DNA from: Scilla litardierei
Taxonomy: Eukaryota > Streptophyta > Magnoliopsida > Asparagales > Asparagaceae
DNA: 64,000 bases
Direction: 5' to 3'
NCBI GenBank assembly: GCA_030789695.1
Contig: CM061141.1
Location: 277,953,871 to 278,017,870 of the forward strand
The notes beneath the pieces are model-generated. The model was not told the origin of the DNA, did no database searches, and worked only from the letters and a program-made list of their open reading frames with translations. Below are positions 56,903 through 64,000 of this stretch, one piece after another. Position 1 is the stretch's first letter; each line of letters starts with the position of its first letter. Both the position numbers and the translations under genes were made by a program.

Positions 56903-58558
56903 ATGGCTAAGACTCGTATTCCGATCGCCTCTTCCGGGGCTTCTCCTATGACCGTAGGGCCTTCCGACCCTAGGAATCCCCCGAAGCCTAAGCGTCGTGC
57001 CAAGTCTACCCAAGGCTCTCCATCTTCGCCTCCTCCTAAGAAGCCTAGGACTGCCATAGTTAAACCCCGTAAATCCAAGACCAAAAAGCCTATTCTTCAC
57101 ACTCCGGCAACTCCTCCCGATTCCGATACTGATTTTATTCCAGAGGATGAGCCTGCTAGGGAACCTACCCCACCTCCGAAGACCCGTAAGGCCAAGGGTA
57201 AAGCTCCTATGCCAGTTGGCGGTGTAGACATATCGTTGTGCCGCGATGACCCTCAGTGTCTCGCCACGTACAACCGTATAGAACACTGTCCACTGTTGTT
57301 GGAGCATTACGTTCAGTTCTCTGATTTTCTCGGCCTTGCTGATCTTCTGTCTTATAGTGGCCTTCTAGACTATCTCCGATACGACCCCAAGGCCAATCCC
57401 AAACCGTACCCTCGCCTCGTGAAATTGTTCTATGCCAACCGTATTCGAGGCCAGTACGACGCCAGTCACTCCATTGAGACGACTGTCTTGGGAACTCCTA
57501 TAGTTCTCACGGCAGAAATCTTGGGGGAGATCCTTGGTTGTGCGTCGTGTGGTCTCCTCCCTTCGGACATTTCCGTAGACGACATTTCTTCCTTGGATCA
57601 GTCTATTCTTTCTGAGATTTTCCAGGTTATCCCCTCCGCATTCATTGGTGTTCCATCGAAATCTTTTAAGCCGAATGCGTGGGTTCTTAACCTGATTTTG
57701 AAGTCGTGTCTCCTCCCTAAGTATGGATCCTCTTCACTCCCCTCTCAGCCGTTTTTGAAGCTCATATACGCTCTTTTCTTGGGGTGCGAGATAAATTGGG
57801 CTCGCGTGATACTCGATAAGATGGATTCTTTCGAGTGTATACGCAAGACCAATAAGTCTGCGCACATTCCATACCCCTGCTTGTTGACCCTCGTATTCCG
57901 TCATTTTCGAGTTCCCCTCCCTCCTGACGATGAGCGTCCTTTGGGTACGCCTCTGAACGCGACGGCCGTGAAGAAATCTCTAGCGGCTCTTCGTCACGTG
58001 CAGAGGTCTACCGCATCTGCTTCTCAGTCTACTCCGTCAGCTGCTGCAGCCTCGTCTTCTCCTGCTACTTTGGACGATGTTGTACGCCTACTTCGTCAGC
58101 ACGACTCCCGTTTGGCTCGTACTGAGGAGGTAGTCTGCCGTATGGCTCGTATGATGGGGATTGAGCTTCCTCCTTCGGTGTCTGAGGCCGAGGAGATGGA
58201 CGATGAGGAGCTTGACGAGCTTGCTACTTCTTTTGCCCGTGGCGATGAGGCCACTGCTGCTGCTGTTGCTGGTGCTACCACTTCTGCTCCTGGAGTTGGC
58301 ACCACTTCCGGTGTTCCAGAGCCTTCTGCTTCAGCACTTCAGTCTTCTGAGCCTGCTGTAGACCCTGTTGCTGAGCCTGCTGATATTCCTGCTGACACAT
58401 CTGCTGTCGAGACCCATGCTGCTGTAGAGCCTGTTCCTGAGATCTCGACTCCTGCCCCGACGATTCCATCTGTTGAGACACCTCTACTCCCTGCAGATCC
58501 TGAGTCCACTCCGTCGACTGGACCCACGGACGCTGCAGATCCAGCCTCCTCCTCGTGA
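56903..58558 (+). CDS. Third ORF of element S2 (putative plant transposon protein type), intact
   Basis: 551 residues from ATG 56903. Residues 1-105 are basic and proline rich (PPKPKRRAK, PPPKKPRTAIVKPRKSKTKK) and look like nuclear localisation signals. Residues about 108-370 form a helical domain with PRLVKLFYANRIRG (170-183), TVLGTPIVLTAEILGEILG (194-212) and LILKSCLLP, which matches the general pattern of the plant transposon protein domain (LVREFYxN, then RGxxIxFSPxxLN) in other third ORFs. Then come a short helix (RLARTEEVVCRMARMM), an acidic stretch and an alanine/proline/serine-rich tail. No signal peptide or membrane span is evident. It follows pol by 930 bases and has its own hairpin array upstream. 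Function unknown; a nuclear regulatory role is an inference. Confidence 0.88.
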   Translation: MAKTRIPIASSGASPMTVGPSDPRNPPKPKRRAKSTQGSPSSPPPKKPRTAIVKPRKSKTKKPILHTPATPPDSDTDFIPEDEPAREPTPPPKTRKAKGKAPMPVGGVDISLCRDDPQCLATYNRIEHCPLLLEHYVQFSDFLGLADLLSYSGLLDYLRYDPKANPKPYPRLVKLFYANRIRGQYDASHSIETTVLGTPIVLTAEILGEILGCASCGLLPSDISVDDISSLDQSILSEIFQVIPSAFIGVPSKSFKPNAWVLNLILKSCLLPKYGSSSLPSQPFLKLIYALFLGCEINWARVILDKMDSFECIRKTNKSAHIPYPCLLTLVFRHFRVPLPPDDERPLGTPLNATAVKKSLAALRHVQRSTASASQSTPSAAAASSSPATLDDVVRLLRQHDSRLARTEEVVCRMARMMGIELPPSVSEAEEMDDEELDELATSFARGDEATAAAVAGATTSAPGVGTTSGVPEPSASALQSSEPAVDPVAEPADIPADTSAVETHAAVEPVPEISTPAPTIPSVETPLLPADPESTPSTGPTDAADPASSS

Positions 58559-58998
58559 TCGTTGTTCCGAGGACTCTCCATATACGCTTTGGATGATATA
58601 TCTTAGCGAGAGTGTTTTGGGTTAGGATGGGGTTGAGAGATGCTTTGATGTATTTTTTTTGTGCTTTCTGGTTGTCGGTGTTGGATTTTATGATATGATG
58701 ATGTTGATGATGATGATGTACTTTTTGTTGTTTATATAGATGATGTGTCTCACTTCATATGCTGTACCTCATATATTCGATGTGATATCTTTTTGGATGC
58801 ACTCATGTTGTCTATATATATATATATATATGTTCATCAACGTTCACTTTGTCTTTTATTCGTCGTGCAAATTTTAATATTCGTTGAATATATTTGAAAT
58901 GTGATTTCGTCGCTCGACGCATAAAAACTTGGTTAAATGGATTTAAATTCTGTAATTTTATAGAATTGTTTTCCATGCACAAAATTAACCAAGAATAT
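58559..58998. other. 3' untranslated sequence of element S2; AT microsatellite
   Basis: GAT-rich repeats at 58695-58722 and an (AT)n run at about 58816-58832. No polypurine tract next to a TG start was found, so the 3' end of S2 is not defined. Confidence 0.5.
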
Positions 58999-59263
58999 TG
59001 AATATTGAAGAGTATGTTTCTTTATTCAAGAAATGAATAATGATTTTGTTATGAATGAGGGAGGCCTTTGGCCTCCCCTCCTTCATTACCCATTCATTAG
59101 GCCCACATTACTTAGAGTAATGGGGACCCTTGGTCTCCTAGAGGCTTTTGGCCTCCCCACTATGAGATATATAAATAGAGCACCATGGCTCTTAGCATGG
59201 TGACTTATTCTTTTGCTAAGAAATCTTGTCTCTTTCTCTCTTGAGTCCTATTACTCTCTAACA
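58999..59263 (+). repeat. 5' LTR of element C3 with promoter
   Basis: A short LTR of about 265 bp, inferred from a TG start (TGAATATTGAAGAG), TATATAAATA at 59168-59177, and an end at TCTCTAACA just before cgttatcagcac, a sequence often found at the PBS position of this kind of copia. The left end is uncertain by tens of bases because no second LTR is in view. Confidence 0.55.
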
Positions 59264-61104
59264 CGTTATCAGCACTTTTGCTCCTCTTATTTGAGCTTTT
59301 CTACACTCCAAAATCCATCCTCTAATTTGTTACGCGCATAGGAATCTCTGGTTGCTGCTGTTCGTGGCGGATTTTCTCTTTGGCGTGCATTGCTAAAGGA
59401 ATCTCTTGGGCATTTTCGGAGCGTGGATTTTTGTCTCTACGGATCTTCTCGTTTTTCGATCTTCCCTAGATTTTCAATCTAGAGGTAATTTCCATCGATC
59501 CCGTAGATAAACAAATTTTTATTCTTAGCCATGATTTTTTACAACCTCTTTTTGGCTTGTTTAAAATCGGCTAAATACAATATCATGCCTTGTTAAAATA
59601 CAATAAATAATACACAAAAAAAATAAACCATATTGCTAATCTGTCACTCAATTTAAATGAAATCTCGGTTTCACAAAACTGATGTTTGCACGAGTACAAA
59701 CTTTTGTTTCATTTTAACTTGAACAAAACCCAGTTTCACAAACACTGGTGTCAAACTAGGCCTTAAAGAGACGAAAACCTTAACAAGTGGGCACATTGTT
59801 TCAACAAATTTCAGAATCTAAAATAGCATATTCATTGATCACAATGACCAACTAAACAAGTGAATGAAATTGGGCATTCTTAATTAAGGCATTTTTCGCG
59901 AGCACATTCTGCCATAGAAAATCTAAAACTAAAGTTCAGCTTCTGGACAACATCAAATAAAATGCCAAAGCCAAGACAATGATGTAGTGATGAATGAGTT
60001 GAATACATGCACTTAATGGGTGAAAGCTCATAAATCGTATGACAGTACAATCTGTAACTATTAGTTTCGGGGTTCTTACCCCTGCCCCCGCCTAGGGTTT
60101 TGGGATTATTTGTATTCCCCAACCCAAAAATGGGCTTAATTTAATTAACATTGATAGTTTTGTTGTTGGGCCTGCAGCCCACTTGTGCCTATCAATAACT
60201 AAATAAATTAATTGGGCCTGCAGCCCCAATTACTTTACGGTTATTATTTTTGCCCACTAAATAATGGCCTGAAGCCAATTACTTAAAGGGACTATCCTCT
60301 ATGTTAAATCACAAATAATTTCTATAGTCCATGTTGACAAATTGATTTAAACATCGCTCTTGCATACTTTTATCTATGGTTTACTAGGACTCTATTTTTC
60401 AAAATATAACTATCTTAAAGATCCTGAGACCGCTCTGCCGTTAGTCAACTAACCTAACGGTGTATGACGTTTCCACGTGGTCTACGAGATAATTATATTT
60501 TCTAGTTTCCTTTACCATATGTTTTGCTTGAGATATATGCGTGGTTGTTTACTTTTATGCCCGTAGCATATTTAGAACTGCGTGGATGTTTAAATCAGTA
60601 AAAATGTGTTTTTCGGGATCGACCATTGTATACCTATTTACTTTCCTTGCACTTTTATTTTCTTTTGAGAGAATTTGTAAGTGAGGAAATTTGTATTTTA
60701 AAGCCAAAGCTCGATGCAACAGCACATAGAATTGATGAAAACTCCTTCAATGGATCATGATGTCGGTCAATGTGCTTGGCTAAGTTTGCTGGACCAACCT
60801 AGCTTGACTGGGTAACAAGTGGTCCTGGCTTAGTCAATTCCCTGGCCGCGTCCGCTGGACCGCAAGGAGTCGATTCATGACTGTGTAAGCCAAAGCTCGA
60901 TGCAACAGCATATGAAGACGGAGATATAGGGACCCAGTTCAGTTTGGGTTTCCGCAGTTGTATTTTTCTTTCCTTTTATGGACTGTAAACGAACTTTGGA
61001 CTGTTTATTTTTGGGTATCTGGCCGATCCCCGCATTTTTACTTGTTTATTTCTTTATGCATGAATTTTTAATTAATTCATGCTCATTTTAAATTGCGTAG
61101 ATAA
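59264..61104 (+). other. Leader of element C3, with an embedded copia-leader fragment
   Basis: 1.8 kb without a supported gene. At 60725-60887 lies a piece about 75-80 percent similar, by eye, to the leaders of elements C1 (reverse, about 28790-28925) and C2 (44249-44350). It is bordered by 23-base direct repeats (agccaaagctcgatgcaaca and three more bases) at 60702-60724 and 60888-60910. Confidence 0.65.
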
Positions 61105-62118
61105 ATGGCAAAATTGGCAAACGTCGATTTCGAAGTCCTTGACTCTGCAGGGACAAATTACCTGAGTTGGCGAGTGGACCTGAAGTTCCACTTGCGTTCG
61201 ATGGCCCTCCTTGGGTCCATTTTGGCTCCTTCCTCGGCCCCAGCAGCGGCCGAAGCCTCTGCTACAACTAGCAGCAGCCCTACAACCACTGTATCCGATG
61301 TAGATAAGGCGAAAGCCATAATCTACATTAGGAAACATATAGATCGGACCTTAAAGGCCGAATACTTAACGGTTGAGGATCCAAAGGACCTGTGGACAGC
61401 GCTGGAAGCTCGGTATAAACATCAAATTGATGTTATATTACCACGTGCCAGTTATGAGTGGGAAAACCTCAGACTTCAGGACTATAAGTCCGTCGCTGAG
61501 TACAATTCTGCACTTCATCACATCACCTCACGCCTGAAGTTGTGCGGTGAAGAAGTGACAGAACAACGCATGTTGGAAAAGACATTTACCTCGTTTCACG
61601 AGAAAGATGCAATCCTCATGCAGCAGTATCGTGAACGCAATTTCACGAAATTCTCCGATCTGATCTCATGCCTACTTAGGGCAGAGCAGAATCGAGACTT
61701 ACTGCTTGCAACTCATAACTTACGTCCAGCTGGCACTGCCCCTATCCCTGAAGCCCATCACGTTTCTCCCCAGAAGTGGAAAAACAAGAGGAAGGCTAAA
61801 AACACTAAAGGGAAAGCTGTAATGAAGCAACCAAGAGGTGCAGCTCCCCAGACAAACAAAAACAATAAGGGAAAAAGAAACTTCACTTGGAAACGAAAGA
61901 ACACCGAGCAAGTGTCACTTCCAAAGAAGAACTGGGAGGATAAATGCCATAGATGCGGCATGACTGGCCATTGGTCCAGAAACTGCCGCACTCCTCGCCA
62001 CCTCCAGGATCTATACCAGGCGAGCCAGAAGTCTCTACCTGATACAAACTTGGCGGCTGTTCAGCCACCAACAATGTTTACTGCAAAAGACTTCGAAAAC
62101 GACGACCTTCTCGATTGA
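61105..62118 (+). CDS. gag protein of element C3
   Basis: 337 residues from ATG 61105 (MAKLANVDFEVLDSAG), a typical start for this copia type, with NYLSWRVDLKFHL. A UBN2-like domain covers residues about 70-200 (DLWTALEARYKHQ, YNSALHHITSRL). A basic linker (KNKRKAKNTKGKAVMKQ) follows, then a zinc knuckle CHRCGMTGHWSRNC near residue 290. It ends in an acidic tail and stop at 62116. It builds the virus-like particle and binds RNA. The frame is intact. The pol frame starts 128 bases further on in another phase. Confidence 0.92.
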   Translation: MAKLANVDFEVLDSAGTNYLSWRVDLKFHLRSMALLGSILAPSSAPAAAEASATTSSSPTTTVSDVDKAKAIIYIRKHIDRTLKAEYLTVEDPKDLWTALEARYKHQIDVILPRASYEWENLRLQDYKSVAEYNSALHHITSRLKLCGEEVTEQRMLEKTFTSFHEKDAILMQQYRERNFTKFSDLISCLLRAEQNRDLLLATHNLRPAGTAPIPEAHHVSPQKWKNKRKAKNTKGKAVMKQPRGAAPQTNKNNKGKRNFTWKRKNTEQVSLPKKNWEDKCHRCGMTGHWSRNCRTPRHLQDLYQASQKSLPDTNLAAVQPPTMFTAKDFENDDLLD

Positions 62119-62246
62119 GCATCATCTTTTATCTATGCTTTTAGAATTCAATGTATCTTCATCTTTATTTGCTTAAGTACGAACTTTTATTTTCGAATGA
62201 ATGTTTACATTTTCGCTCAAATAAAATTTCGTTTTTGCTTATATAG

Positions 62247-64000
62247 ATGATGTCTGAGTGCCTAGTGGACAGTGCCTCAACGCACACAATCCTTCGCGAT
62301 CATTGCTATTTTAATAGCGTAAATAAATATGACGGTCCTGTTATCACAATTTCAGGACTGTCCCAAATAATCGAAGGATCTGGTGAAGCAATTATATTGC
62401 TCCCAAATAACACAAGACTTCAAATAAAAAATGCATTATTCTCTCCTAAATCAAATAGGAATCTCGTAAGTTTCAAAGATTTCCGTTTAAACGGATATCA
62501 CTTAGAAACCAGAGATGAAAATACGGTTGAATATCTGTATGTAACTCGTCAGAAAGATGACCGGAAGATCATCTGCGAACGATTCAAGGGACTCCCGTCT
62601 GGTCTCTACCAAACATACATTCAACCAATAGAAGGCAATATGACTGAGCACCAGACGTGCCAATCCTTGCCAGAGTTCGAACTCTGGCACAATAGACTTG
62701 GTCACCCTGGAACAGCAATGATGCGACGCATCATCTCTGAATCCCGTGGACACAAATTGAAGAACCTGAAGATTCTTCAAAAGGGTAAATTTACATGTCT
62801 CCCTTGTTTCAAGGGAAAACTTATAACGAGACCATCCCTCCTGAAAGTGGGATTAGAGTCTCCTGGCTTCCTTGAGAGAATTCATGGTGACATTTGCGGG
62901 CCTATTCACCCCTCAAGTGGCCCATTTCGGTACTTCATGGTACTGATTGATGCATCAACCAAATGGTCTTATGTGTGCCTCTTGTCCACCCGCAACCTAG
63001 CTTTTCCAAAGCTATTGGCACAAATAATAAGGTTGCGTGCTCATTTCCCCGATAACCAAATCAAGAAACTACGTCTTGATAATGCGGGAGAATTTACTTC
63101 ACAAGTCTTCGAAGACTATTGCCGGGCAACGGGTATTGAAGTTGAACATCCTGTAGCACATGTTCACACCCAAAACGGATTAGCTGAGTCCCTTATAAAG
63201 AGACTCCAATGGATTGCACGTCCATTGCTTATGCAATCCCAGTTGCCTGTGGATGCTTGGGGGCATGCTATTTTACATGCCGCATCACTTATTAGGATAA
63301 GACCCTCTGGAGGTCACACTTTATCCCCGATGCAACTAGCATACGGCGCACCTTCGGATATCTCTCATTTGAGAGTGTTTGGTTGTGCGGTATATGTCCC
63401 AATAGCACCACCGCAGAGGACCAAAATGGGTCCTCAGCGTCGTCTAGGTATATATATTGGGTTTGATTCGCCCTCTATTATCAGATACCTTGAACCCCTG
63501 ACGGGTGACGCATTCAAGGCACGTTTTGCAGACTGTGAATTTAATGAGAAATTTTTTCCAAAACTGGGCACACAGTCTAAGAAGCCAGAAGCTTCTGAGA
63601 CCATTAGTTGGGACCAGAAGTCTTTGTCCCTATATGATCCGCGTACCAATCTGTGTGAAGATGAGATCCTGAAGATCCTTCACATCCAGAATACAGTACA
63701 TCTTTTACCGGATAAATTCACGGACAACCAGAAGATTGTCCGTTCACACGTCCCTGCTGCCAATACGCCAGCTAGGATTGATATCCCCATAGATGGATGC
63801 AGCCCACCGGCAGCAGAATTGGTTGTACCTCAAATGAAAAGAGGACGCCCACCAGGTTCAAAAGATAAAGTTCCTCGAAAGAGGAAGACTCCTGGCGATA
63901 CTAAGATTATCCCTCCACAGGATGCTGAGCTCAGACCAGCTACTTCTCCCCTCCTAATTTCCCCAGCAGAGGAAACAATAGGAGAAACATCATTAAATTT
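62247..64000 (+). CDS. pol protein of element C3, N-terminal part (protease, integrase), open at window end
   Basis: An open frame from ATG 62247 with no stop in 584 codons. Protease-like start CLVDSASTHTILRDHCYF, where DSA replaces the usual DSG/DTG. Integrase zinc finger ELWHNRLGHPG ... CLPCFKGK, and core IHGDICGPIH, LRLDNAGEFTS and HTQNGLAESLIKR. A conserved insert after integrase carries an AT-hook-like KRGRPPGSKDKVPRKRK. RT and RNase H are expected beyond 64000. The ATG directly follows a tttttgcttatatag stretch that looks like a 3' splice site, so pol may be joined to gag by splicing or translated separately. Confidence 0.9.
   Translation, partial: MMSECLVDSASTHTILRDHCYFNSVNKYDGPVITISGLSQIIEGSGEAIILLPNNTRLQIKNALFSPKSNRNLVSFKDFRLNGYHLETRDENTVEYLYVTRQKDDRKIICERFKGLPSGLYQTYIQPIEGNMTEHQTCQSLPEFELWHNRLGHPGTAMMRRIISESRGHKLKNLKILQKGKFTCLPCFKGKLITRPSLLKVGLESPGFLERIHGDICGPIHPSSGPFRYFMVLIDASTKWSYVCLLSTRNLAFPKLLAQIIRLRAHFPDNQIKKLRLDNAGEFTSQVFEDYCRATGIEVEHPVAHVHTQNGLAESLIKRLQWIARPLLMQSQLPVDAWGHAILHAASLIRIRPSGGHTLSPMQLAYGAPSDISHLRVFGCAVYVPIAPPQRTKMGPQRRLGIYIGFDSPSIIRYLEPLTGDAFKARFADCEFNEKFFPKLGTQSKKPEASETISWDQKSLSLYDPRTNLCEDEILKILHIQNTVHLLPDKFTDNQKIVRSHVPAANTPARIDIPIDGCSPPAAELVVPQMKRGRPPGSKDKVPRKRKTPGDTKIIPPQDAELRPATSPLLISPAEETIGETSLN

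Larger units (their letters stand above)
48789..58998 (+). mobile_element. Second Sirevirus-like copia retrotransposon (element S2), 3' LTR not in window
   Basis: 5' LTR 48789-50530, Met-type PBS, gag, an intact integrase-RT-RNase H frame, an internal hairpin array and an intact third ORF. It inserted in the third ORF of A2; the left target bases are aacca. The 3' LTR is not found before the next element starts near 58999, so it is either deleted or displaced beyond the window by that insertion. The right end given here is therefore approximate. Confidence 0.88.
58999..64000 (+). mobile_element. Fourth copia retrotransposon (element C3), runs off the window
   Basis: Short 5' LTR (about 58999-59263), long leader, intact gag 61105-62118 and an open pol from 62247 to the end. 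RT, RNase H and the 3' LTR lie outside. It probably inserted into the 3' end of element S2. Confidence 0.85.

Noticed and set aside
56903..58558. Calling the third ORF an envelope gene
   Set aside because: No signal peptide, glycoprotein-like cysteine pattern or membrane span can be seen; basic N-terminus points elsewhere.
60100..60300. Repeated gggcctgcag motifs as a possible small inverted-repeat transposon
   Set aside because: No terminal inverted repeats or target duplication could be defined.
1..64000. tRNA, rRNA or other structured RNA genes
   Set aside because: No convincing tRNA arms or rRNA stretches were seen; the tRNA-like matches are retrotransposon primer binding sites.

Overview
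This window comes from a nuclear plant genome, most likely a eudicot. The evidence is spliced plant-type exons, a plant universal stress protein fragment, an intronless plant NIF/CTD-like phosphatase gene, and Sirevirus-type copia, Athila-type gypsy, CACTA and RTE LINE sequences. Most of it is retrotransposon DNA. Two N blocks (3384-3883 and 29880-30379) are exactly 500 bases each, so they look like placeholder gaps of unknown true size.

Region by region. 1-3383: AT-rich repeats, including three tandem copies of a unit of about 675 bp, and an unrecognised minus-strand coding fragment cut by a gap. 3884-6055: decayed copia gag plus LTR (minus strand), then two RTE-type LINE remnants. 6534-7349: the only clearly intact host gene, a HAD-type NIF/CTD small phosphatase-like protein. 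8306-8532: two candidate exons of an unrecognised gene. 9254-19214: a complete Sirevirus-like copia element with near-identical LTRs, a perfect 5-bp target duplication (cgtat), a broken gag-pol and a broken third ORF. 20576-22285: a broken universal stress protein gene in which one exon has been tandemly triplicated. 23074-23369: a CACTA transposase-associated fragment. 23370-44351: two degraded copia elements of one family in opposite orientation around the second gap. The forward one is split by a complete Athila-like gypsy element (30730-43093, TSD gtggc). That Athila element itself carries a solo LTR (38543-40162, TSD atggt) in its gag.

44352 to the end is a tower of nested insertions. 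The copia leader is broken by a second Athila-like element (LTR 44352-46199). That element is broken by a second Sirevirus-like copia at 48789, which has an intact 3' pol frame and an intact third ORF. This is followed, and probably interrupted, by a fourth copia element whose gag (61105-62118) and start of pol (62247 to window end) are intact.

The most interesting signal is regulatory. The Athila-like element and the younger Sirevirus-like element each carry an array of element-specific palindromes or hairpins in LTR U3, and a second array of the same motif inside the element just upstream of the third ORF. In the Athila element a TATA box follows both arrays. The two elements belong to different superfamilies and use unrelated motifs (CCGATCGG core versus GACCGACTAG/CTAGTCGGTC), and the second Athila LTR uses a third (TCGGCCGA). 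The third ORFs have basic N-termini and no evident signal peptide or membrane segment. I infer that they may be nuclear proteins made from an internal promoter, possibly acting on the arrays, rather than envelope proteins.
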